Assembly (NCBI GenBank): GCA_024234165.1
Contig: JACKOP010000001.1
Location: 992,001 to 1,056,000, forward strand
Origin: Pseudomonadales bacterium
Lineage (GTDB): Bacteria > Pseudomonadota > Gammaproteobacteria > Pseudomonadales > UBA5518
Direction: 5' to 3'
Length of the DNA stretch: 64,000 nt
The notes below the pieces were generated by a model. It made no database searches. It saw nothing but the letters and a program-made list of their open reading frames with translations, and was not told the origin of the DNA. Shown piece by piece: positions 44,151-52,256 of this stretch. Each line of letters begins with the position of its first letter. Within the stretch, counting starts at the first letter, position 1. The translations under genes were made by a program, and so were the position numbers.

Positions 44151-46003
44151 TCGCGGATGCTGCTGCAAGCCCTGCACCTGTGCCTGTGCCTGTGCCTGTG
44201 CCGTTGATTGATTTTGATGCAATCGACGCAAGCACCGCCAGCGTTGGCGATGGCGTCGACGCTGTGCGATTCCCTGACGAGGATGAACGCCCATGCTGGC
44301 GCGTCTATGACGACTGGGAAAAGCTCGAGAGTGGGCGCAAGGTGCGGCCGGGGGTATGGCGCCACGCAATGAGCGAGGCGAAGAAAAACGAGCCTTCTGT
44401 TCCCGTCGATACCTGGATCTGCGGGCCGCTGTACATCGAGGCGCAGACCTTCGACGCCAGCGAGAATAACTTCGGCCGCCTGCTGCGATTCAAGACCACG
44501 GCGGGCCACTGGCGACAGTGGGCAATGCCTATGGAACTGCTGCGAAGCGACGGCGCGGATCTGCGTGGCGAACTGCTGGCGATGGGGCTGGATCTGGACC
44601 TGCAAAAACGGTACGAACTCACACGCTACTTGCAGCATCGGACGCCATCATCGAAGCGCGTGCGCTGTGCGTTACAAGTGGGTTGGTGTGGTGCCTCATT
44701 CGTGCTGCCGGATACCGCGATCGGACCGGACGCGGCGAACGTGATATTTCAATCTGGCGAGCGAAGCCACGAAGAGCACACCCAATCCGGCACGCTCGAC
44801 GGCTGGCGAACTGCAATTGCCGCGCGTGCCGTCGGCAATCCGCTATTCGTGGTCGCGCTGGCTGCTGCGTTTGCCGGCCCGCTGGTGAAGCGCACCCTTT
44901 CCGAAGGGGGCGGGCTGCACTTTTTTGGTAACTCTTCCACCGGCAAAAGCACGATGCTCGATGCGGCTTGCTCCGTCTGGGGCGGGCCAAGCTATCGCAG
45001 GAGCTGGCGCGCTACAGCAAACGGGCTGGAAGGCGCGGCCGTGCTGTTCAATGATTGCCTGCTCGCCCTGGACGAAATCAGCGAGTGCGAACCGCGCGAA
45101 GTGGGCGCCATCGTCTACATGCTGGGCAACGGGCGCGGAAAGCAACGCGCCAGCCGATCCGGCGCTGCACGATCCGTCATGCGCTGGCAATCGTTCATCG
45201 TTTCCACGGGCGAAAAATCCGTGGCAACCACAATGGAAGCAGGCGGACAGCGAGCGAAGGCCGGGCAGTCTGTGCGGATGCTCGACCTTCAGGCCATCAG
45301 GCGCTTCGGCTGTTTCGACGACCTGCACGGCTTCCAGACTGGCGCAACACTGGCCGATGCAATCAAGCGTGCGGCAGCGACGCACTACGGCAGAGCGGGC
45401 CGGGCGTTCCTGGACCGACTGACGCACGACACCCGCGACATGGCGGATCTGCTCAAAGAGTTCAAAACATTGCCCGACTTCGACCCAATGGACGCCGAGG
45501 GGCAGGACAAGCGCGCGGCTGGCCGGCTTGCGCTGCTGGCGCTGGCCGGCGAGCTGGCAACCGAGTACGGCATCACCGGATGGCCCGAGGGCGCAGCGGT
45601 AGACGCAGCCGCAGAAGTGTTCACCGTGTGGCGCGCCATGCGTGGCAAGGGCAACGACGAACGCCGGCAGATATTCGCCCGCCTGGCTGACTTCCTCGAG
45701 CGACACGGCGACTCACGATTCACCAGCGTGGATGACATCCGCGAGGATCGGATCATCGTCCGCGACCGCGCCGGCTGGTGGAGCGACGAGAACGAAGGAC
45801 GCATCTACCTGTTCAACGCGGCCGGGCTGCGTGAAGCACTCAAAGGGTTCGACTTCAAGCAGGCGCTGGACACGCTCGAAGAGGCAGGGGTCTTGCCGCC
45901 AAAGCAGGTAAACGGCGAGCGCGCGCGACCCGTGCGGATTGGCGGGCGGGTAGTGAAGCTATACCACGTCAACGGCGATCGACTGGCGGAGGCTGTGCCG
46001 TGA
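44147..46003 (+). CDS. DUF927 domain ATPase/helicase-like replication protein
   Basis: The 618-residue protein has a short Pro-Val repeat (four CCTGTG units at 44177-44200), then a DUF927 domain (about 150-430) with Walker A FFGNSSTGKST and a Walker B-type stretch LLALDEISECEP. A C-terminal winged-helix-like region (DSRFTSVDDIREDRIIVRDRA onward) may bind DNA. With the Toprim primase upstream it forms the replication pair common in satellites and phages. ATGA overlaps link it to both neighbours. Confidence 0.85.
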   Translation: MIADAAASPAPVPVPVPVPLIDFDAIDASTASVGDGVDAVRFPDEDERPCWRVYDDWEKLESGRKVRPGVWRHAMSEAKKNEPSVPVDTWICGPLYIEAQTFDASENNFGRLLRFKTTAGHWRQWAMPMELLRSDGADLRGELLAMGLDLDLQKRYELTRYLQHRTPSSKRVRCALQVGWCGASFVLPDTAIGPDAANVIFQSGERSHEEHTQSGTLDGWRTAIAARAVGNPLFVVALAAAFAGPLVKRTLSEGGGLHFFGNSSTGKSTMLDAACSVWGGPSYRRSWRATANGLEGAAVLFNDCLLALDEISECEPREVGAIVYMLGNGRGKQRASRSGAARSVMRWQSFIVSTGEKSVATTMEAGGQRAKAGQSVRMLDLQAIRRFGCFDDLHGFQTGATLADAIKRAAATHYGRAGRAFLDRLTHDTRDMADLLKEFKTLPDFDPMDAEGQDKRAAGRLALLALAGELATEYGITGWPEGAAVDAAAEVFTVWRAMRGKGNDERRQIFARLADFLERHGDSRFTSVDDIREDRIIVRDRAGWWSDENEGRIYLFNAAGLREALKGFDFKQALDTLEEAGVLPPKQVNGERARPVRIGGRVVKLYHVNGDRLAEAVP

Positions 46004-46722
46004 GCGTCGAAAGCCTGCTATCGAGGCTTCGGGCTGGCACGCCAGCTACAGGGGGCGACTCAGGCACCGCACCTGTAACGCCTGTAACGTCAACGAAAAG
46101 CCAGACGTTACAGCGCGACGCCTACGGGGAAGCAGACTGCACATCTGTAACGTTTGTAACGTTACAAAATATAAGTCGCGTAATAAAAAACCAGCGCCCC
46201 GAAAGAATAAACCTGCAATCTGCGCTTCATCATCGCACTCATTCGATTGGTGGCGTTACAGACGTTACAGACGTGCAGCCCTACGGGGAGGCGGGCTGTA
46301 GCCGTAACGCCGAAAAAACAACAGGCGTTACAGGGGTTACAACAAGCACCCGCAACACGAATGAGGCCGCAATTTCCCGCTGCTGGCTGGTGGCCGTGGC
46401 TGCGCACCTGGACACCACGCCGGCCGCGCTGCTCGCCGCTGGCGTGATCCTGCTGGAAGAGGTGATGGACTACATCGACCACGACCCGCAGGCGATGGCG
46501 GATGCGCTGCGCCTGGCGCACCCCGGCCGCTGGCCCAAGTACGAACCCGACGACCGCCGCCATTGCCGGACCTGCCAGCACCTGAGCGGCAGCCGCTGCC
46601 GGGCGACCCGCCTGCTGATCATGGACGACCTGCCCCGGCGCTGTAGCGACTACCGGCCCCTGCCGGACGATCCCGATCAGCGCAACGGCCGCGAGCGCTG
46701 GCCATCACTGGAAGCCGATTGA
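46000..46722 (+). CDS. Cys-rich protein with embedded iteron-like DNA repeats
   Basis: The 240-residue product has a low-complexity first half whose Val-Thr pairs (VTPVT, VTFVTLQN, VTDVTDV, VTGVT) come from DNA repeats rather than from protein selection. The second half has a conserved helical segment (RCWLVAVAAHLDTTPAALLAAGVILLEE) and a zinc-ribbon-like end (HCRTCQHLSGSRC and RRCSDYRPLP). It probably binds DNA or zinc. It overlaps the DUF927 gene by four bases. Confidence 0.65.
   Translation: MSVESLLSRLRAGTPATGGDSGTAPVTPVTSTKSQTLQRDAYGEADCTSVTFVTLQNISRVIKNQRPERINLQSALHHRTHSIGGVTDVTDVQPYGEAGCSRNAEKTTGVTGVTTSTRNTNEAAISRCWLVAVAAHLDTTPAALLAAGVILLEEVMDYIDHDPQAMADALRLAHPGRWPKYEPDDRRHCRTCQHLSGSRCRATRLLIMDDLPRRCSDYRPLPDDPDQRNGRERWPSLEAD
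46074..46341. repeat. Iteron-like TGTAACG/CGTTACA cluster, candidate replication origin
   Basis: TGTAACG occurs at 46074, 46083, 46146 and 46155, and its complement CGTTACA at 46106, 46160, 46254, 46263 and 46326; near-copies lie at 46303 and 46335. Pairs are spaced nine bases. Around the overlapping palindrome TGTAACGTTACA (46155-46166) begins an AT-rich stretch (to about 46190) in otherwise GC-rich DNA. Iterons flanking an AT-rich core next to primase/ATPase genes are the usual plan of P4-like origins. Confidence 0.6.
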
Positions 46723-46732
46723 GGGCTGACCG

Positions 46733-47092
46733 ATGCTCAAAGAATCAAGAAACGAGCTGCGCCGCATCCTTGGCGAAGAGGCTTTTGCTGCATTTTGCGA
46801 TCGCTGGGGGGGGCGCGATTACGACATCCCGAGGGTGAAGGCTGGTGATAAATGGCGGGCGCTTGTGTCTGTTGTGGGTGCGGCGGGTGCTGCGCGGCTG
46901 CTCGCTTGGGGGGGTGGTGGGCGCGTGTACGTGCCATATCGTCATGCCTGCATGCTCGATCGACGCCGGGCCGTACTGCGCGAACTGGCTGCCGCTGGCT
47001 TGAGCCCTGCAAGTATTGCCAAGTGTTACCGCTTCGAAAGCCGACTGACAGCGCGACAGGTAACCACGCTGCTGAATGAAGCCGAAGGGTGA
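46733..47092 (+). CDS. Mor-like transcription activator family protein
   Basis: The 119-residue protein resembles the Mor/C activator group: an N-terminal helical part (LRRILGEEAFAAFCDRWGGRDYDIP), GGRVYVPYRH at the centre and a C-terminal helix-turn-helix (LAAAGLSPASIAKCYRFESRLTARQV). Mor proteins activate middle or late phage promoters. It stands directly before the terminase genes and may control them. The match is partial, especially in the first third. Confidence 0.65.
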   Translation: MLKESRNELRRILGEEAFAAFCDRWGGRDYDIPRVKAGDKWRALVSVVGAAGAARLLAWGGGGRVYVPYRHACMLDRRRAVLRELAAAGLSPASIAKCYRFESRLTARQVTTLLNEAEG

Positions 47093-47096
47093 GAGC

Positions 47097-47513
47097 ATGA
47101 CCACGAAAGCCAAGAAGCCGCGATGCCTGACAGCGAAGGAAGAGACGTTCGCACAGCACGTCGTCGACGGATTGACCCGAAGCGACGCATGGCGCGTTGC
47201 CTACCCCGCGTCTGCGGCAAAAGCGAAAACAGTATGGGAAGAGGCTTCACGCCTGCTGGCAAAGCCACACGTCGCAGCGCGAGTGGAACAGTTGCGCGCA
47301 GAGCTGGGCGAACGGCATATGTGGACGCGCGTGCAGGCGATCCGCACGTTGCTGCAAGTGATCGACGAACCAGAGAGCCAGACGGCCGTGCTTCGTGCTG
47401 TGCGAGAGCTGAACGAAATGCACGGCTTCCACGCACCGCAGAAAATATCACCCGTCGATGCCGACGGCCGACCCGTGCCGCTGCTGCACGTGAGCGTAGT
47501 TTATGACGCCTGA
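47097..47513 (+). CDS. Terminase small subunit
   Basis: The 138-residue protein has the terminase small-subunit opening LTAKEETFAQHVVDGLTRSDAWRVAYP and AARVEQLRAELGERHMWT. It binds pac-type DNA and directs the large subunit. The ATG at 47097 is chosen five bases after the Mor-like stop codon; an in-frame ATG at 47076 is possible. It overlaps the large-subunit gene by 11 bases. Confidence 0.87.
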   Translation: MTTKAKKPRCLTAKEETFAQHVVDGLTRSDAWRVAYPASAAKAKTVWEEASRLLAKPHVAARVEQLRAELGERHMWTRVQAIRTLLQVIDEPESQTAVLRAVRELNEMHGFHAPQKISPVDADGRPVPLLHVSVVYDA

Positions 47514-48768
47514 ATCGGTTCGCGTTTCCCTGCCCACCTGGTGCCGCGAGTTTGCACGCCCGGCCCGGTTCAAGGCCGCCTACGGGGGCAGGGGATCAGG
47601 GAAAAGCTGGGCCGTTGCAAGAATGATTCTGGTGAAGGCCGTTTCATCGCCGATCCGCGTGCTATGCGCTCGCGAATTGCAGGTGAGCATCCGTGATTCC
47701 GTGCACCGCCTGCTGTGCGACCAGATCGCATTGCTTGGCTTCGGCGATCACTTCGAAACGGGCGAGGGCTTCATTCGCTCGAAGGCCGGCGCTGAATTCG
47801 TGTTCAAGGGGTTGCGCCACAACGCATCGGAGATCAAAAGCACCGAGGGGCTTTCGCTGGCGTGGATCGAGGAAGCGCAGACGGTATCAGCCGCAAGCTG
47901 GGAGCTGCTGACGCCAACGGTTCGCGCCCCTGGTTCCGAGATCTGGGCGACGTTCAACCCGGTGCACGCCAGTGATCCGACCTATCAGCGGTTCATCGTC
48001 ACGCCATCACCCGACACCATCGCTTGCCGTGTCAACTGGCGCGACAATCCGCACTTTCCCGCCGAGCTGGAAGGTGAACGTCAATGGATGGCAAGGACCG
48101 ACCCGGAAGCCTATGCCCACATCTGGGAAGGCGAGTGCAGAACTGCCAGCACGGCGCAAGTTCTGCGCGGCAAGGTAGCAATCGACGCCTTCGAACCCGG
48201 CACGGACTGGCACGGCCCCTACTACGGCGCAGACTGGGGCTTCGCTGTGGACCCGTCCACGCTGCTTCGTGTGTGGATTCACGACGCCAAACTGTACGTG
48301 GAGCATGAAGCGTATGGGGTTGGCGTGGAACTGGACCACCTGCCCGCACTGTTCGAGCGCGTGCCGGGATCACGAGATCACACCATCCGCGCTGACTCGG
48401 CACGGCCGGAGACCATCAGCCACATGGTGCGGCAGAATTTCCGCGTGGTGGCCGCTCAGAAAGGCCCCGGCAGCGTGGAGCACGGCATATCGCACCTGCG
48501 CAGTTTCGGGCAGATCGTGATTCACCCGCGCTGCCTGCACACGATCGAAGAATCGCGGCTATGGTCCTACAAGGTGGACCGACTGAGCGGCGACGTGCTG
48601 CCCGACCTGGTAGACGCGCACAATCACTGCTGGGATGCGATCCGCTACGCGCTCGAACCCGTTGCCCGTGGGGTTGGTGCCGCCGTCATGGTGGCCAGCG
48701 CAGGACGCAGAAACGGCATGCCGTCCGAATTCCTGAATGGCGTTATGTCCGGCCGGCGTGGCTGGTGA
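47503..48768 (+). CDS. Terminase large subunit (PBSX/Terminase_3 type)
   Basis: The 421-residue protein is a complete packaging motor and nuclease: Walker A GGRGSGKSW (about residues 27-35), Walker B-type LAWIEEAQTV, and a nuclease domain (from about 240, YYGADWGFAVDPSTLLRVW to VDAHNHCWDAIRYAL). No truncation is visible. In phages it is followed by the portal gene; here the element ends 137 bases further on, with no portal. This suggests the satellite encodes its own packaging specificity and motor. Confidence 0.9.
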   Translation: MTPESVRVSLPTWCREFARPARFKAAYGGRGSGKSWAVARMILVKAVSSPIRVLCARELQVSIRDSVHRLLCDQIALLGFGDHFETGEGFIRSKAGAEFVFKGLRHNASEIKSTEGLSLAWIEEAQTVSAASWELLTPTVRAPGSEIWATFNPVHASDPTYQRFIVTPSPDTIACRVNWRDNPHFPAELEGERQWMARTDPEAYAHIWEGECRTASTAQVLRGKVAIDAFEPGTDWHGPYYGADWGFAVDPSTLLRVWIHDAKLYVEHEAYGVGVELDHLPALFERVPGSRDHTIRADSARPETISHMVRQNFRVVAAQKGPGSVEHGISHLRSFGQIVIHPRCLHTIEESRLWSYKVDRLSGDVLPDLVDAHNHCWDAIRYALEPVARGVGAAVMVASAGRRNGMPSEFLNGVMSGRRGW

Positions 48769-48831
48769 AATAGAAAATTGTGGGGAGGCCCGGGCGGGTC
48801 ACTTCGACAAACCGCTGTATCCGGTACTGTT

Positions 48832-48852
48832 TGGCGGGAAATCTGGCGGGAA
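48832..48852 (+). repeat. Right arm-type repeats (TGGCGGGAA, two copies)
   Basis: TGGCGGGAA occurs at 48832 and 48844, spaced 12 bases, about 53 bases inside the attR core. It matches the unit near attL and before the primase gene. Confidence 0.65.
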
Positions 48853-48904
48853 CCCGAGCGTTCCAGAACAAAAACCCTGTATTTTCATCGGATTGCATGG
48901 ATAT

Positions 48905-48919
48905 TTGGCGGAGAGAGAG
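48905..48919. other. attR: attR core within the tRNA-Ser 3' end
   Basis: TTGGCGGAGAGAGAG equals 36736-36750. On the minus strand it encodes the last 14 bases of the tRNA including CCA, so integration restores the tRNA. Confidence 0.85.
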
Positions 48920-48996
48920 GGATTCGAACCCTCGATAGGGGATTAGCCTATACGCCCTTAGCAGGGGCGCGCCTTCAGCCACTCGGCCATCTCTCC
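48906..48996 (-). tRNA. tRNA-Ser (GCU), integration site
   Basis: The 91-nt minus-strand sequence folds as a class II tRNA: acceptor GGAGAGA/TCTCTCC, anticodon loop CTGCTAA (anticodon GCT), a long variable arm, a T-loop GTTCGAATC and encoded GCCA end. It follows csrA on the same strand, as serV follows csrA in E. coli. Its 3' end is shared with the attR core. Confidence 0.96.
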
Positions 48997-49038
48997 GGAA
49001 GACTGGTGCAGCCACCGTGGCGACTGCGGGATTCGCGT

Positions 49039-49224
49039 TCAGCGCCCGTGCGAGTCGTCGTCCTCGTGCTGGATGCGTTGATAGATTTCCTCGCGATGTA
49101 CGGTCACGTCCTTCGGCGCGTTGACACCGAGTCGTACCTGGTTGCCCTTGACGCCCAGCACCGTGATCGCGACGTTGTCGCCGATCATCAGCGTCTCGCC
49201 AACCCGGCGCGTCAAAATGAGCAT
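49039..49224 (-). CDS. csrA: Carbon storage regulator CsrA/RsmA
   Basis: The 61-residue protein MLILTRRVGETLMIGDNVAITVLGVKGNQVRLGVNAP... is a canonical CsrA (quoted in part), with the RNA-binding L4 of strand 1 and R44-region (VTVHREEIYQRIQ). It binds GGA motifs in mRNA leaders and controls carbon use, motility and biofilm traits. The ATG has GGAGGTGAG immediately upstream; the sequence AGGAGGT near a start codon could allow autoregulation. It lies between alaS and tRNA-Ser on the same strand, a conserved order. Confidence 0.96.
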   Translation of the reverse strand: MLILTRRVGETLMIGDNVAITVLGVKGNQVRLGVNAPKDVTVHREEIYQRIQHEDDDSHGR

Positions 49225-49336
49225 CTCACCTCCTCGGTTTGCCGCACTCCCTGCGGTCGATTTCTTCTCGGCCTGCCTGGAAGAACCCCCTGTGGGGATC
49301 TGCGAAAGCGCGGAGTATAGAGGAATCCTGAACTCT

Positions 49337-51946
49337 TCACACCACATCTGCCAACGCATCGCGCACCCATCCGGCAACGTGCTCCAGCGCGGCGGGCAAC
49401 GCCGCCGCGTCCGTGCCGCCACCCTGCGCCATGTCGGCCCGGCCACCACCCTTGCCGCCGACCAGCGGTGCGATTGCAGCCATCAGCTCACCGGCGCGCA
49501 ACCGCTCTTCGAGCCCGCCTCCGATACCGGCCACCAGCGAAACCCTGTCCCCATCGACCGCCGCCAGCACGACCACGGCACGCCCGAGCCGGTCCTTCAA
49601 CTGATCGAGCGTGGTGCGCAGGCTCTTCGCATCGGCTCCCTCGAGACGCGTGGCGAGCACCTTCACGCCGGCGACGTCGATCGCACTCGCTGCCAGATCC
49701 TTGCCGCTGCCGCTGGCGAGCTGTACCCGCAGCTTCGCGATGTCCTTCTCGAACTGCCGGTTGGTAGCCACCAGTTGCTCGACTTTCTCGACCACGTTGT
49801 CGGAGCCGGCCTTGACCAGTTGCGCGATGCGCTCCTCGCGCTCCTCGAGCCGGTCGAACAGCTCGAGTGCGCCGGCCCCGGTGACCGCCTCCACGCGTCG
49901 CACCCCGGCGGCGATCCCGGTTTCGGCCGTGATACGCATCAGGCCGATGTCGCCGGTGCGACGCACGTGCGTACCACCGCAGAGTTCCACCGAAAACCCC
50001 TCGCCCATCGTCAGCACGCGCACCTCGGCGCCGTACTTCTCGCCAAACAACGCCATCGCACCCCTGGCACGTGCCCCATCCATATCGGTCAGATCGACCT
50101 GCACCGGCGAATTGGCGCGAATCTGCTCGTTGACCAGTCGTTCGACCGCACGCAACTGCTCGCGCGTCAGCGCCTCGAAATGCGCGAAATCGAAACGCAG
50201 CCGCTGCGAGTCGACCAGCGAGCCCTTCTGCATCACGTGCGTCCCGAGCACCTGGCGCAGTGCTGCGTGCAGCAGGTGGGTAGCCGAATGGTTGCGCGCG
50301 GTGGCAGCGCGCACTGCGGGTTCGACGCGTGCCTCGACCGTGCTTCCCGTGCGCAGCGACCCCTGTACCACCACGCCGTGATGCAGCCACAATGCACCGG
50401 ACTTTGTGGTATCGCGCACGTCGAAACGCACACCGGGCGCTTCGAGTACGCCGGCATCACCGACCTGCCCGCCCGACTCGGCATAGAACGGAGTCGTGTC
50501 GAGCACGACCACGCCTTCGCAACCTTCGTCGAGGCACTCGACGCGCTGGCCGCTGCCCAGCAGCGACAGCACTTGCGCGGATCCGGCGAGTGCCGAGTAG
50601 CCGGTGAACAGCGTCGGATCGTCGACGCCCGCATCACCGAGATACCCGACGCCGAACTGGCTCGCACCGCGGGCACGTTCGCGCTGCGCCTGCATCGCGC
50701 GCTCGAACCCTGCCTCGTCGACGCACAGACCACGCTCACGTGCGATATCGGCGGTAAGGTCGAGCGGAAAACCGTAGGTGTCGTAGAGCTTGAACACCGT
50801 CTCGCCATCGAGCGTATCGCCGGCGAGTGCGGCGATGTCCTGCTCGAGAATGCGCATGCCGGTATCCAGCGTGCGCGCGAACTGTTCTTCCTCCAGCAGC
50901 AGCACCCGTTCGATCCGCTCCCTCTTTTCATGCAGCTCCGGGTACGCAGCGCCCATCACGTCGGCCAGCGGCGCGACCAGCCGATGGAAGAACGCCTCGC
51001 GCGCACCCAGCTTGTGGCCGTGGCGGCACGCCCGGCGCAGGATGCGACGCAGCACATAACCGCGACCCTCGTTCGACGGCAGCACGCCGTCGGCGACCAG
51101 GAACGCACACGAGCGGATGTGGTCGGCGATCACGCGCAGTGACGGGCTGGCGGCGTCGCTCGTGCCGGTGACGCGCTCTGCGGCGTCGAGCAGGTGGCGG
51201 AACAGGTCGATGTCGTAGTTCGAATGCACGTGCTGCATCACCGCAGCGATGCGCTCGAGTCCCATGCCGGTATCCACCGACGGTTTCGGCAGCGGCGTCA
51301 GTCGCCCGTCGGGCGCGCGCTCGAACTGCATGAACACCAGGTTCCAGATCTCGATGTAGCGGTCGCCGTCCTCATCGGGACTGCCGGGCGGCCCGCCGGC
51401 CACATCGGAGCCGTGGTCGTAGAAGATCTCGCTGCACGGTCCGCACGGCCCGGTGTCGCCCATGGCCCAGAAGTTCGAGTTTTCCCCGAGACGCACGCAA
51501 CGCCCGGCCGGCACGCCGATCTCCTCGAGCCAGATCCTCTCGGCCTCCAGGTCGTCGTGGAACACCGTGACCCACAGCCGCTCGGCTGGCAGCCCCAGCA
51601 CCGTGGTCAGGAACTCCCATGCATAGCGGATCGCATCGTGCTTGAAGTAGTCGCCGAAGCTGAAATTGCCCAGCATCTCGAAGAAGGTGTGGTGGCGTGC
51701 CGTGTAGCCGACGTTTTCCAGGTCGTTGTGCTTGCCGCCGGCACGTACGCAGCGCTGCGAGCTGGCCGCGCGCACGTAGGGCCGTTGCTCGCGCCCGAGG
51801 AAGCAGTCCTTGAACTGCACCATGCCGGCGTTCGTGAACAACAGCGTGGGATCATCGGCCGGCACCAGCGAGCTGCTGGGAACACGCGTATGGCCCCTGC
51901 TTTCGAAATAAGCCAGGAAGGCTTCCCTGATCTCGGCACCTTTCAT
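49337..51946 (-). CDS. alaS: Alanine-tRNA ligase
   Basis: The 869-residue class II synthetase has motif 1-3 regions in its N-terminal domain (FTNAGMVQFKDCFLG, TFFEMLGNFSFGDYFK, GLERIAAVMQHVHSNYD), the editing domain with the zinc motif (HSATHLLHAAL and CGGTHVRRTGDIG) and a C-terminal domain ending VGGKGGGRADMAQGGG. The start at 51946 (MKGAEIREAFLAYF) gives the usual N-terminus. It charges tRNA-Ala. csrA follows after 112 bases. Confidence 0.97.
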   Translation of the reverse strand: MKGAEIREAFLAYFESRGHTRVPSSSLVPADDPTLLFTNAGMVQFKDCFLGREQRPYVRAASSQRCVRAGGKHNDLENVGYTARHHTFFEMLGNFSFGDYFKHDAIRYAWEFLTTVLGLPAERLWVTVFHDDLEAERIWLEEIGVPAGRCVRLGENSNFWAMGDTGPCGPCSEIFYDHGSDVAGGPPGSPDEDGDRYIEIWNLVFMQFERAPDGRLTPLPKPSVDTGMGLERIAAVMQHVHSNYDIDLFRHLLDAAERVTGTSDAASPSLRVIADHIRSCAFLVADGVLPSNEGRGYVLRRILRRACRHGHKLGAREAFFHRLVAPLADVMGAAYPELHEKRERIERVLLLEEEQFARTLDTGMRILEQDIAALAGDTLDGETVFKLYDTYGFPLDLTADIARERGLCVDEAGFERAMQAQRERARGASQFGVGYLGDAGVDDPTLFTGYSALAGSAQVLSLLGSGQRVECLDEGCEGVVVLDTTPFYAESGGQVGDAGVLEAPGVRFDVRDTTKSGALWLHHGVVVQGSLRTGSTVEARVEPAVRAATARNHSATHLLHAALRQVLGTHVMQKGSLVDSQRLRFDFAHFEALTREQLRAVERLVNEQIRANSPVQVDLTDMDGARARGAMALFGEKYGAEVRVLTMGEGFSVELCGGTHVRRTGDIGLMRITAETGIAAGVRRVEAVTGAGALELFDRLEEREERIAQLVKAGSDNVVEKVEQLVATNRQFEKDIAKLRVQLASGSGKDLAASAIDVAGVKVLATRLEGADAKSLRTTLDQLKDRLGRAVVVLAAVDGDRVSLVAGIGGGLEERLRAGELMAAIAPLVGGKGGGRADMAQGGGTDAAALPAALEHVAGWVRDALADVV

Positions 51947-52067
51947 CGACCTGTTCCCGTTCGAGACGAAACGTCGCGACCGGGACGGCCACGAACGCTG
52001 CAAGCGCGGGATTATACGGAGGCGGCCGGCACGCGTCGCGCGTGAAGATTTCCGCGGCGCACGCGAC

Positions 52068-52256
52068 TCAGCCGCGCTCGCGCTCCTCGAGCGTGAGCTG
52101 GCGCGCCTCGCTCTCCAGCATCACCGGGATGCCGTCGCGCACCGGATAGGCAAGGCCGCTGGCGCGACACACCAGTTCCTGTCTCTCGCGATCGTACTCG
52201 AGCGGCGCCTTGCTCACCGGGCAGACGAGGATCTCCAGCAGCTTCGGATCGAGCAT
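52068..52256 (-). CDS. Trm112-like (YcaR) protein
   Basis: The 62-residue protein MLDPKLLEILVCPVSKAPLEY has the Trm112/YcaR fold (LACPVSK-type opening, VCRASGLAYPVRDGIPVML). The zinc-ligand cysteines are reduced, as in many bacterial versions. It may act as a methyltransferase partner. Its start codon overlaps the stop of the upstream M23 peptidase gene by one base (TGATG), implying coupled translation. Confidence 0.88.
   Translation of the reverse strand: MLDPKLLEILVCPVSKAPLEYDRERQELVCRASGLAYPVRDGIPVMLESEARQLTLEERERG

Larger units (their letters stand above)
36736..48919. mobile_element. Integrated phage-satellite-like element in tRNA-Ser(GCU)
   Basis: This 12.2-kb element is bounded by the 15-bp direct repeat. 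It carries an integrase at one end and terminase genes at the other, a toxin-antitoxin pair, an AlpA regulator, a primase and an ATPase, with ATGA overlaps linking many genes. There is a prohead-protease-like gene and a full terminase pair but no recognisable portal, major capsid or tail gene. No frameshifted remnants were seen, so it looks intact and specialised rather than a decayed prophage. This fits a satellite that uses a helper phage's particles. Confidence 0.8.

Noticed and set aside
46071..46341. CRISPR array
   Set aside because: The repeat units are seven to nine bases, occur in both orientations and lack regular spacers.
36736..48919. Treating the element as a decayed prophage
   Set aside because: No gene remnants or frameshifts were seen, gene ends overlap neatly, and both att sites and the terminase are intact.
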